Origin: Acanthaster planci
Lineage: Eukaryota > Echinodermata > Asteroidea > Valvatida > Acanthasteridae
Length of the DNA stretch: 64,000 bases
Direction: 5' to 3'
Assembly (NCBI RefSeq): GCF_001949145.1
Contig: NW_019091625.1
Span: 163,186 to 227,185 of the forward strand
Below are positions 44,901-57,500 of this stretch, in pieces. Position 1 is the stretch's first letter, and the number at the start of each line of letters is the position of its first letter. The position numbers and the translations under genes are program-made. The notes under the pieces were generated by a model. That model had not been told where the DNA came from. It was given only the letters and a program-made list of their open reading frames with translations, and searched no databases.

Positions 44901-47900
44901 TTGCCTCCCTACATACTCTAAATTTGTTGACCTGGAATTGTCAGAGTCAACTCTGATGAAAATTAATATTTGATGTTCATTGCATTCATTTTGCGCTGCT
45001 AAATTTGGAAACTCATTTCCAAGAAAAATTGGTAGTAGGCAAGGCAGAGAAAATTTTTTTCTTTGATAGTTTTGCATATTCCTTAGCACTTTTCTCATTG
45101 TTTCCTCTCTGTTTAGGTTTTTGGTGTAACAAAAGGAACTGGGCTTGTTTTATAGACACACCTTCAGGATTGTAAGAAAAATGACTCACAACATCCAGGA
45201 GTTAGGTGACACATTTGAACTCTGAAATGGGTTTTGCATTCCTCTTGTGGCATTTTCATACATTTAGATGGAAATCTCTGGTCTGAATCTGGACACGTCG
45301 TCATGAATTTTGACACGTCCAACAGCATAGCGAAAGAAGTAGAAAGACTCGAGATTTAATATAATGTGAACATTTATGCAAGCTCCATCCCCACTTTTGG
45401 ACCTTACATATTGAGACCCAACCCTTTCCTCCTGGGAAGGATTAAATGGCAGCCTACACAGTCCAACAGCTAGGAGCAGTGAATTCATGAATACCAAATC
45501 GAACGTTCTTAAAGGTGTCAGGTGCTGCCTTCAGATGCATGGTTGTGTGTGCTGAAAATGTTGCACAATTGCGATTTCAGCGTATCCAGAAGGGGTTTTC
45601 TGGTGATTTTGATACTTTCAGCATGCTGCACAGTCCCAGTCACTTCAACTGTACAAATTTTCTGTGGAACATCAAGATGGACTTAGGGTCAGATTTACTG
45701 TCAGGATAATCCTGTGAAACGTTATGGTCCCGTTTAGGGCAGTAATGAATAGAAACCATTTTGTTTTGTGTTAATTTTGCTCATTTACTTGTGACGGTAG
45801 CTCAGGAGGGTTTTTTTTTTGGGGGGGGGGTTGTTGCACCTCAAGCCTGTATCCTTTCCCCCTTTTCCTGTCTTCATCCTTGGAATTTACTTATGTGCTC
45901 TAGTCGTAAACTAGTCATCATACTCTACGTATAATTGAAATCAAGGAATGGAATAATGGACAATGTACTATGAGTGAGTCTCTTTCTGCAGGCTGCTTAG
46001 TTTTGAAGTTCTTCGTGAGGAAGATTTCAGAACACGAAGCCCAGCCTTTTCCAGCGATGAAAAGATAACTTTGTCTTGCGGCCATTTGCATCAAGACTGA
46101 GGCAATTTCTCTAAATTAAATTCTTATTTGAAAGGTTTAATGACAACTGACATGCTTCGCGGAGCCAGGAGTCCGGCTTTTCAGGGAAAGTCAGTCTCCA
46201 ATATTTGATCAGGATTTGAGAGGATATCTGCTGATTCGTCTGCCCTGTCTGAAGTTGTAAATGAAGGAAGGGCATAGCTCATGTGATGACAAAAGAGGTC
46301 TAGTATAGGGAAGCAAGTGAGTTAACCACACACAGATACACGTACAGGGGTTATCAACGTTTCTCGGAACCTTGAATTAGACTAATATTGTCCAGCAGCC
46401 AAATCCAGCCTTGGTTTGTATTCTCTGTGGGACTTATTATAGGGTATGTGATTCCTGTTTAACAAGAAGTCTAGAACTCGTGACATTTTACATTCCATAA
46501 TAAAGGGCCACAGTGTGGTACCAGATGATTGAGAAATAGACTGTTTGATTAACATAAAATGTACTATGCTACACGTTAATATCCCCCCCATCTAATTGCT
46601 ATATTGGTAATTGAAAGTTCCATTTCATTGTCACAGTTGGTGAGTCTATTCCGTGGCTCTTTGCACGGCAACAGACAATACCAAGAACGGTCTCTTCAAA
46701 CATTGTATACAGATGAAGAAATTCATGGACTCATACACCTGCAGTTATGTATTGTTGTGATGCAGGGATTTGTGCAGGATGTATTCAGGTGTTGTAAAAA
46801 ACAAGTAACAAATAACATAAAACTCGTCTACATTCATGCCATGGATCATTCCATCCGTCACCTTGTGGAATTTATGTTACCATTGCACTTGAAAGATGTT
46901 TGTTTCTTGTGTACATGTAGTACATGTACTACATGTATCTTTAAAGGAAGAGGACATGTATGAGCGTAGGGTGTGCAGCTTGGGTCTGTCGATAGTTGAG
47001 TTTTTTAATCGTGTACTTATGGCATTGCTTTGTCTCTGATCCAAGGGTTGTTGACTGGGATGGAGACTGGAACATAACATGCAGAGTATGATTGGGAAGC
47101 CAATTTATCAGGGTGTGAAGAGCAAAATCCTCATGGAAAGTACAGTTGTTGATGTGACAACGTTTGTTTTGCTTCGCTTTCATGTGGACTGTCAACTGAC
47201 CCTGACTGTGTGAGCGTGGCCATGTACTATGCTCAGGTACAGAGTCATTCTTTTTTGCTGCCTCATTGGGGAGGGGTGTGGATGTTCACATTTATTGCCT
47301 CTGTTGAAGCAATGTTCTTCTTTAGTTGTGTGGGTGTCCATGTAACTTGGACAGAGTCTGTTGGGGATTGACCTACATGTTCAAGAGTAGTTGGGCAGCA
47401 ACCCTCAACAAAGTACATGTACATGTATTTTGTCTGACACTGCATGTTATGTTTCAAAGTTATTGATTCACTGTGAGTTACAAACCTAAACCATATTTGT
47501 GTTAGTGTGAAAAACAGACAACCTGAATTTATTGTTCTGGTGAAAGAATGCTAACTCTCAGCAGACCTGTATTTGAAAACAAAAATACGGGTTTACTGTT
47601 AACGTTTGACACTGCAGTGCCCTAAAGAAGAAGGTACCCTTGAATCATAATGCTGTGAGCTTGAGAACTCAGTCTGTAATGTCAGTCTGTAATGTGAAAA
47701 CCACTAATGTTGTAATTGGCCTTGCAAAGCAGTTGAGGATGTGTGTCTTGGATAATGCCTCAGCAAATACAACAGATTGTAATGATTAGGGAGAATGGTC
47801 CGTGGATTACGCTTTGATTGACAGTTTTGGCATTTCCATGAATTGGCTTTAGGGCCGGTGATGCGTTTCACATCTGGTGCTCTCTGGCCCCACTATACCT

Positions 47901-50618
47901 TTATGTCTGGCATTTCTGTCATCGTCAGCCAGCCTGCCTTCATCGTCTTTGTTCCCCATTTGAAACGTTTTGCCGAATCGGTGCATCTCGACTCTTCATC
48001 ATCTTTGTCATCATCGGCCAATGACCGAGCTTGTCGTCTCATTTCCAAACAGTCGCTCCCCTGCCCAATTCCTGCTCCTCATCAGTTTTCTACGCTTGCT
48101 CATTCCTTCCCGTCTCTTGCTCTCTGTTCACATTTTAAGGAGCACTCCTGCAGCAATTTAAGAAAAAAGAAAAAAAAAAGATGTACATGACAGGAATGAG
48201 AAACAAGTGTGCGTCAATCAAAGTCCGATTAGACGCAGGGGCGATTTGGAAGCGGGGCAAGTGTAGCGAGCCGAGTAGCGAGGGTGTGGAAAGAGCTGTT
48301 TACAGAGCACTTCAGAAGTTTTAACCTTTACTGAAGGGCGCCGTTCAGAGTGTGATACCGAGCCAGTATGTTATTTGGCCGCACATGTCGCCAATGATAA
48401 TGAATCTCTTCCCTCCTCTCCCCTTTCCCACCTATCCCCCCCCCCATCTGCGCTCAGGAGAGAGCTAATGAGGTGCGATGTTAGAGATGGGAGCCGGCTC
48501 TCCAAGACGTGCACAGCAATAAACCATGAATGCAGTGTGGACCCCGAGCGCTTCCTCAGAAATTTTTTTCCTCCGCAGCCATATTTTGGGATGCCAACTT
48601 TAGTGCTGACATTAACAGTCCCTGTGATCAGTTGTGTCTTCCCACTCTCATCGGTTGGAGCTTAATGCTAGAGATGCAAAAGCCTATCCTACTGAAGAAT
48701 AGATCTGAATGAATGTTTGGGAATACCCCCTCAACGTCACTCTTTTGCTTCTGTGTGTTGCGCCAGCTAAATCCTGGACACATGAGTATGTCCTGCTGGT
48801 TTGTTCTCCCCACTACAATGTCGAACAAAACATGCAATACAGGAAGTGTATTTTAATTTCTTCCTCTGTTGACAGGAAATGATTGACCAAGAGGATTGGT
48901 CCTGAGCCAGAAGCTGTTTGGCATCAGTGTGATCGAAAAACAAGAAAACAGGATTGGAAATATGGGGTTCTGTACTATCATGTTGAAGCTTGTGTTAAAA
49001 GGGCACCAGTATAAATGGTATTGGGTGTAACTTGAAAAAATCTCTCATACATTTCTGGACAGTGGGCACTTCCCTGGTAGGCAATAACATCACAAACTTG
49101 ACCTCACAAGTTTGCCTTCTTATTGGCTTTTGCGCCAAGTATGAACCAGCCCTAAGAAAGGCCAGAAATATGTGATTAGTTGTGCATTGCTTTAATCCTG
49201 CGTGACCTCATGACTTGGTCCATTTGCCATTCCTCATTTTCCAGTAACCTGGGATTCCATATTCATTAGTACAGATTGAGCATGTTCATACTAGTGTTAA
49301 CCTTAGAAAAGAGGACATACATTGTGTAAGTGCAAGGGCAGTAATTGACCTTCTTCATGGGGAAGCCATTTTTGATCTTGATCCTTGAATCTGTCTTATT
49401 CAAATGGGGTTGTATGAGACTATTTTGGGTTTCAAACCTCCTTTTAATTTTTTTTTAATGCGGCTTAAAACATCTAGATATAATTTATCAGGAGTTTTAA
49501 ATTATTCTAAACAAAACTAGCATGAATTTGTACAAACTTTTTTTTGCTGCTTTTTATAATCTCAGGTTCCTGACATGAAACGTTTTACCTCACTTTGCAT
49601 TCAAGATGGCCGGCACCTGAATACAGTCTGTCAAAGCTTCAGTTGTTAGCTGCAACCCCACCCCGTCTTCTATTCACAGGTCCCAGATTGCTTAAATAGG
49701 AAAATTCATGGAGACATTTACTAATGTGAATGACAATTTTCACTTCCATTGTCCAAAAGGAAAGTGCAGATACGAAAGTGTTGGCAGGCTGGATCCCCGT
49801 AATTTATTGCAGATGTAGTTTTTCTCTTGCGTGTAGATCAATTAAATTTAGACTTCCTGAAACCTGCATTGTACATGTATTGGCATTCACCTTTCCAGTC
49901 AACCCCGGCACAGTGCACCTGTATTATTACTAACCAGGTAATGCCTTGAAAAGGAAATTCTTTTGTAGTTTTTTCACCCACACACATAAATTTATTTCAC
50001 TTGATCGGATTTATTCCCCCAAGGAGGGAGTTCTATCAGAACCTATTTAGTAAAGGTGCGAGAATGTCCCGACAAAAGCAATACATATATTGCATTTTTT
50101 GCATTTGGGTCCAACCCTACATGCAGTGCTCCGTCAAGGAGTCCAGTTTTGGTGAATTTTCTATCCCATGTTCACAGCTTAGCAACTCCACTCACAGCAA
50201 CTTTCTTTCTTTCTTTTTCTCCCTATAACTAAAATACTTGTACATGTCTTCGATTTGGAATGCATATGTTTCTTTTACCTCTATCAACTGTGTGCTGCAC
50301 TTTCAAGATGCACTTTTTGAGATGCAGATGGCCTTGAGAAACAGCTGCCTGGGCTTGGACAGGTTGGGAGAGGGGACGTAAATGCCGGCTGTGTGTCCTG
50401 TCACATTTGTGAGGCGTGAAAAGTGGTGGGAAAGATTGCTGCAAGAAATTGACAGCAGAAAATAATACTTGTGCTTTGGGCTTGTGATGAGATGCATGTT
50501 TGTTATTCTGTCATTAAAAATATCGGTTTGACTTCAGGTCTGTGCTTCGGTGTTCAAGTACACAGTGTATGTAGAGGGCAGTGCACAGGTATGTGTCTGT
50601 TGCAGGAAGTGAGTTTGT
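41948..50618. other. Long non-coding stretch, possible PDE3 intron
   Basis: Contains T10G10 at 45811-45830 and a cluster of three TACATGTA palindromes at about 46911-46935. Patches of more balanced base composition lie near 43550-43740, 47850-48130 and 48230-48600; these could be conserved regulatory DNA but have no coding signature I can defend. Confidence 0.4.
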
Positions 50619-50626
50619 GCACCCTT

Positions 50627-50899
50627 CAGTGTTGGAGGTCTCGAGACCTGGTCTCGGTCTTGAGACCGTCTCAAGACCTTTTTTTGAGGTCTCGGTCTTG
50701 GTCTCGGCCTACAAGAGTCTCGGTCTTGGGAGGGTTGGTCTCGGCCTCGGGAGAGCTGGTCTCGGTCTTGGTCTCGAACTGCAAAAGTCTCGGTCTCGAA
50801 GTTCTGGTCTCGGTCTTGAAAGAGCTGGTCTCGGTGTTGGTCTCGGTCTCGAATGCCTCGGTCTCGGTCTCGAACATAAAGGTCTTGACTACAACACTG
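50627..50899. mobile_element. hAT-like MITE made of GGTCTC-type hexamers, 273 bp
   Basis: The left end is CAGTGTTGGAGGTCTCGAGA and the inverted right end is CAGTGTTGTAGTCAAGACC; the first eight bases are identical and similarity continues with gaps. The flanks form a perfect 8-bp target duplication GCACCCTT (50619-50626 and 50900-50907), diagnostic of hAT insertion. Between the ends the sequence is almost wholly an irregular array of GGTCTC, GGTCTT and GTCTCG units. This array reads as Ser/Arg- or Leu/Gly-rich dipeptides on one strand and Glu/Thr-rich on the other, so long frames across it are artefacts of the repeat. Confidence 0.9.
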
Positions 50900-50907
50900 G
50901 CACCCTT

Positions 50908-53900
50908 AAGACCAATATGGCATTGTTGTTAGACACCTTGTTTGAATCTCACCAAATATCTTATACTGTGCAGAAACTAATACTGCCATGTCTGTGTTTC
51001 ATGGGGGCTCCACCTTGCTCAGTCAGCCTGCACAATCTTTCGCAAACTTCCTGGTCAGCTTCAGATAATCTGCCAAGTGCTACGATGACAATTGGAGAAT
51101 GATCTTACCTGGCCGAATCAATCCAGTGATTGATGAAGTTTCAGGTTCCCTTGAATTGGAGTTGTGATCACCGAATGGAATGTTGTGAAGGAGCACCAGT
51201 TAATTGCTCATGGTCACACAGGAGAGGTCCAGTTTTTGGGGACACACTGTGCTCATGCAGTTTATATGATGAAGGGTACGCAGATCTTTTTGTCTTTTGA
51301 ATGGGCACAAATCTGTACAAGTATTTCTTTTGTGCACAGTTTTTGTCTGGATAATAATACTTGACATGTCTTTGAATCCTTGTCAAGAAATGTTCGTTAT
51401 GTCACAAGGTGACGTATTTGATGTTTTGTTTTGATCTTACACGTACATGTATATCACTTTAATCCACTGTATACTTCATGCCATAATCCCTGAATTTTGG
51501 AAATTACAGCAATGCATTAAAACAATGAACAAAAAAAAAAGCTGCAAGTTTATTAAGGGATAGACCACTTTGTGCCATAGAATGGTTCCATACATTTGTA
51601 ATGTTCAGACAGCTTGTCAGGGTTGTTATCACTTTTTGACAAGGTCGCTGATGACATCATTGATGGCATTGACACCTTGCATGGCCCTTGTTAAGGATTG
51701 CCATGCTGTTAAACTTGCTGCCTTAATCGCAAAGGGAAGCTGACTATTAAAGTGTTTGAGGTGTTAATCTTTGTAAGCAAAACCAGGAGAAACATAGACT
51801 CTTTGGTTTTGAGAAACAGAGCTTTGAAGCCGGGTTTCAAGTGCAAAACTCAATTCTAGTAACATAACACTGGACTCTTTGTTCAAAATATATGTATGAA
51901 GGTGAGATCTCACAGATATTGAATGATTGACTCTCGGGTAATCTCAAGGGAACAGGTCCTGAATTAGCTCGCTGATTAAGTCGTGATTCATGCCTGTTTT
52001 TCTGCAGTAAATTTGCTTTTGTCTTTAAAAAGTGCATTTCCCTATCTACATTGATGGATAATAAATAACATGCATGTGAAAGTAAAAAAAAAGCATTATT
52101 GCACAACTTTTTAAATCCTACTGGCTGGTATTGAGAGACAAACATGTACAAAGTAGTTGATTTCAGAAGACAAAAGTTGTCTTTTTCAAGCACCTGTCTC
52201 AGTGTAAAGTAAATAAAGTGAAAGAAGGGAGAAACTGCAATTTTTCACTCTGCTGGTACTTCATAAAATAAAAAGACTTTTGTGATTGGCTGCATGAGTT
52301 CGTGTAAAAAGCGTACAGGGCAGAAATCAAAAATTAATTGAAAATGTGGCTTATTTTACCTGTATCTAATGAGTTTTTTTATGGTGTTTGTAATTTCTAG
52401 AGTTACAAGTGCTGAAATCTGAAACATATATAATGCTCTGACATTTTGAGTTGCAGTAGAGTTGAGATTACTTTGGTTTCAGCTGTGTGTTTTTTTGTAG
52501 TTTTCTGTTGTTGGTATCGTTTTATGTGGTATACCCAGAGTGAGGAAATTTAATCCCTACCAGAATATACTAAAAACCACAGAAAGAAAAATCATGATAG
52601 GTAATACCAACAATAGCACACAGAAGGATTTACAATTGTTTTTCCACTGAAAATTGAAGCTGTATCTTTGGCCAAAGCAACCAAGGGGAAGACTATTTAT
52701 GTCCCTCTTTTTCTTACTGATTGTTGGTATATTTGTCCAGGCTGATGGCATGTCTCGCTCGCACTTGTCTGCATCCCCTGGGTCCCGGAGGCCTGGGGCT
52801 GTTTTTATCAGAAGTGCAATTTCCATCACTCCGGAGACTTGTCAACTAATTCATTTTATGATCTTTCTTTTTTTTCCTCTGTCAGGTGTAGACAAACTTT
52901 ATTTCCTTTGAGGCAGTCGGTTGCTCTAGTACTGTACATGTACAATACAATCCTACATTTAGTTTTAGGTTGGGGTTGTTGCAAGATGACTTGCCAGTCC
53001 TTGAAATTGGAGGGATTCTGTGAGCAGAATCCATATTCTGTGAACAGACTCCAAATCTCTGTGTAGTTGGCATTCATTAAGGCAAGCATCAGCCCATATG
53101 TAGAGCTCAATTCTCAGTAATATATTTTGCTCTTCAAAAATCTTCAATAGAAGGAATGTCTGTGGTTGCACTTCTTGTGTAATGTAACAAGAGATGCTGA
53201 CAGCTTTCATTGGGCCTGCCTTCTCAGTCTTTCCACTAGGCTCGTGCATGCGCCTGGCGCACACGTGATCGACCATATATTCCAATGCAGTGACTTCCCA
53301 CCCAAGGACAATGTATACTATGCAAAAAGCATGCCCTCCCTTGTTCCAGCTCATAGCAGGTAGTGGGCAGTAGGCAAGGCTCTAGAGCTACGTGCACATG
53401 TAGGTTCATATGTGTACGTGTACTTTACTGTTTAGTGTGAAAGTGAACCAGGTGTTTGGCTGCAAAGTATACACATAGGCCTACATTGGCCGCTTCAAAT
53501 GTTTACTTGAATTATCTGTTGAGAAGCTTTGGTCCAAAGCTTAGTTGTTTGCAAGATGCACCCTTTTTGTCTGCCCTTGAGGCCTACACATACACAGATA
53601 ATAAATGATCAAAGTTCCTCTCTGAGGACATCTCCGACTTTAAATCACGATACGCTCTCACCGTAACTTTGTAAACATAACCACATTCAGTCCTCAGTTG
53701 ACAAGGAGACAGCGTTCACGGTCTCCAATTACTGCCAATTAACCTTCTTTTTCATCTCTTACTCCTTCCGTATCCCACACACGTGTCAGGAAGATAGGGG
53801 CGAGGACTATTTGCACAATTGATCAGCACTCCTGCCAGTTGTGACAGGCTGGCGGGTGTAGGACTCAAATCGAAGAGCTACCCTCGTCAATGTCGGCATT

Positions 53901-54224
53901 TGGATTGCCCCTGTTGGTTCAAGAACGAGGGCCAAAGCACTGGCATGTCACATCTTGAACTGACCACACTTGTTGCATCTTGCAAGTTTGCTCCTTCGTC
54001 CTGCTTAGAAATAATGACTGGAGATGAACTTAGCACCTATGCGGTGTATTTATCTCCTGATCAACAATCCCTCTTTCTACAGGATGCAATTTTCCATGGA
54101 TCAGCTGATTTTGTCGTTTTTCACTTCACACTCATGCCATTGAAAATTGAAAAACACCGTACTAAGTCTTGGAAAGATTGGAATCCAAGTTGCATGCCTG
54201 CCTCTAAAAGTTTCAGTATCATGA
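50908..54224. other. Non-coding stretch, possible PDE3 intron
   Basis: TACATGTA palindromes near 51440 and 52930. A frame of 188 codons at 53819-54385 starts at TTG and overlaps the CAGGGAA repeat below; it is not called. Confidence 0.4.
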
Positions 54225-54510
54225 CACAGGGCTTCCGACCATGCTGGAAATCAGAAAAAACCTTGAAAATTAACTTCCCGTTGTCCAGTCAGGGAAATGT
54301 CAGAGAATTTGAGAAAAATGCTTCAAATCGGAGGAAAGTGTGGAAAAAGTGGTCAGTGGGTGTATTTTGTTCATGTCTGGTATAAGTATGTCTTCCACAA
54401 CGTTGGGGATGTGGCAAACTGGAAAATAGGGAGAAATTGTCATCCTGAAATTTTGGCAATTGAACAGCAAAAACTCAGGGAAAGATCAGGGAATTTTTTT
54501 TATGAATCCT
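54225..54510 (+). repeat. CAGGGAA-rich dispersed-repeat-like segment
   Basis: Recurring variants of CAGGGAAA, CAGAGAATTTGAG, GGAAAATAGGGAGAAAT and CAGGGAAAGATCAGGGAATT give a self-similar purine-rich block that looks like an ancient dispersed repeat. I cannot name the family, and boundaries are approximate. Confidence 0.35.
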
Positions 54511-57500
54511 GCACCAAGTTGAGATTAAGTTCAAATACTGTTTACACTACAGTGCATCGCTAAGAGATTTCGTTATCTGTCTCACAGCACTTAATGAGAA
54601 AATGGTCGACATCTGCATACAAAATGGTATTCCTTCTGTGTAATGAATCTGTAGGTTTTATCATTTGTTGACGCATGATTTCATTTTAACCTGAAATTCT
54701 TGTACAAGAATAACAATAAGTGTGTTGACAAGACACTTACATGGGTTTGTGTGACACCATGTATGTGTATATAAACATGAAGAATGGAAGATTTTTACTG
54801 CATGATCCAAGGTATCACATGGAATTTGTAGGGCACATATTATTTTGAATTACTTCTGTTGCTTGAAATAACCTTACAAAAGTTGCTGTGAATCCCCTTA
54901 GCATCATGTTTCTACTCTTCAGGTTTTTGTTTTGTCCATGGATTTTTCTGTCAAAGTATAATGTCCGCTGCCCTTTTTTCAGGTAAATTTCTTGTGCGAC
55001 TACAGCAGGGGTAGCCATCTGCCTATGCTTGTCGAAAATGCTTTCTTCAGCGGGAACAGCATTACATGTGATGCAGACTAGCCGGCGGGAACAAATTTGA
55101 TGATCCTACAGGGACTTGGAGAAGCATGGAGTGGCTGCGATACAAAATGCTTCTTCAATGTTTTATTACAATATGGCACCCCCCCGACTATAATAAAGCC
55201 AAGGGTGACGTAAGCAGAGCGTTGTTTATTGCGTCTTCATCTCGTGGGCGGCTTTTCAATTACTCGTATTTGGCCTCTCCCACTTGGAAATCTTGAACGG
55301 CATAGAAAGCGGCACCTTCAAACACATCGTGGCAGGCCCTGCGGGGAAACATGACAAGGGGACGTGTCAAGAAGAAATTGTTCCTTGTTTTGCAAACTTC
55401 CCAGTGGAAAGGGGAGGGGGAGCTAGGTTAGAGAGACAAAAAAGGAAGAAAAAAGAAGGAAAAAAGGGGGGGGGAGAAAAAAACAGAAGCAAGCCCCAGG
55501 GGAAGAAATGGATAGTTTACAAAAGGAAACTAAGATGTTTTTGTTGTGGAGAATTGAGCATTTTGTCATTGACAGTGGATGGCTGTTACCAGCTTTCTTT
55601 TTGTGTGTGTTTTACATTTTCCCCCTTACCCATATGCGATATTCTTCTTTGTGTCAGGTCAATTGAATTGTGAGGGAAAATTCCCTCATTGTTACAAATG
55701 AAACTGATGAATTGAAACCTGATAATGACAAGTCCCAGTGTTTCTCTCTTTGTTTTGCTGTGTGCAACATTCTCATTTTTCATTTCAAAATTGCATTTTG
55801 CTGTCTGTCCAAGATCCTAATAATTTGCATGCACAGTAAATCATTACAGCGTGAATCATAGGTTCATAGGAGGGATGTGCGAATCTATCCCTAGTGTGTA
55901 CAGCGACTTGAAACTAAATTATGCATGAATTCATAGCCTTGTTCATAAACCAGTTCACTAACAGCCAATTAAGAGTTTGCTTGGGCGAGCAAATACATGT
56001 GTACTACATTTATTTGTATATGTACATGTACAATGTATGTGCAAAGAAGTATCCCAGGTGGCTCTGAATTTTCTCAACCCAGACCCTGAGGATATTTGAA
56101 AATTTCCTGAAGGATTGAGGATCGAAAAAGTTAAGTCAAGAAAATAGCACAGGTTTTTTCTCCCCATTTCCTGTTTCCCTTGCTGCCTCCATTAAGGGGG
56201 GGGGGTTACATCTACATCTACATGTATGTGGCTTTTTGTCCGTAGCACTTAAATGTTTAGCTGTAAATGGAGGTTTAAAGCTTTGATAAACAAAGCTACA
56301 ATTCCCCAGTGGGTTTTACATCCTGGATCTGCAATATGATCATAATGGGACTTCTTGGAGGGAGCCTCAACCTTGATTGGGCTTGTCTTTTTTTTTTAAT
56401 GCACATGTATTTGGACAAATGCTTTTGCCATTTGTTGTCAGCAGTTGTTTACTGGTAGAATCAGATCAGGTATGTCAAAGGTTTAATTAGTCTTGTAGAT
56501 CTGTCCCAGATATAGCTTTCAAATATGTTTGGTAGGCTCCAGTTTAACTACATCAGGAGACAATAATGCAGTATCTGATACATTGCTCAATGCATGGGTA
56601 ATTGAGTCTGAATAATTTATTGCAACAATCATATTTTTTGATTAGTGTTTCAATTCTTGGTTGCTAAGTAAAAAAAGATGAGTTAAATAGGGTTGTATGA
56701 TGTACACTTCTGGTTATTTTGTGATACAAGTTGTCATAGAGCTATTAATTTCTGGCATGGCTCCTACGGGTAGTTGTGCGTTGCAAGAAATGACAAGACA
56801 ACTTACAATTGTTCATGGCATAAATGTCTGCATTGACATTACATGTTGACAGTACCTAGGACATTGGCACCTTTGTTTTGATTTGTATGAACGAAAACAA
56901 CACTTGCTGAGGGGAAGTCCCTCATGATGGCTATTGAGTAAACCATGTTTTTTGCCACAAGATAAATTATATAAGATAAATTATAAAGACTCCTTAATTG
57001 TATATTACTGATTAATTACATCAGATTTGTCTTGGGATATGACTTGCGCTGAAGTCCTAACTTCTCCTTGAAAAAAATTGAAACTGGAGCCAAGCTTTTA
57101 TAGATTCTCCCATAGGTTAGCAGATTCAAATTCATTGCCGCAAAGGTAGCGAAAAGGCTCACAAATTGTTTTTAAGCGGCTTATTGTGTGGGCTGTTTTT
57201 TAGAACACTGCTAATGTCAAGATGGTTGAAGAGGGTTTTCTTTCTCAAGTTTTAACCTGCATGCTGATTTGTGCGTGGAATACATTTTTGGAGTGTTCGT
57301 ATAATGACCATGGGGAGACTCTGCTCAACGTGTTGGTAGTTTACTGGCCTGTGCTACGTTTTGCGTGTTTATCTTTTCTGTTTGTTCAAATGCATTTATC
57401 TGCAAGTTTCATGAACATAGACCTACCAGCAAACTGATACCTTTCAAGAGTCAACATAGTTACTTTTCAATTTACTGCTACTAGTGCGTCACTAGTCTTG

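Noticed and set aside
50471-51102. Long + strand frames rich in Ser/Arg or Leu/Gly, and a Glu/Thr-rich minus-strand frame
   Set aside because: They are translations of the GGTCTC hexamer array in the hAT-like element and run into unrelated flanks.
53819-54385. A 188-codon + strand frame
   Set aside because: It starts at TTG, changes character midway and its second half is the CAGGGAA repeat. No domain seen.
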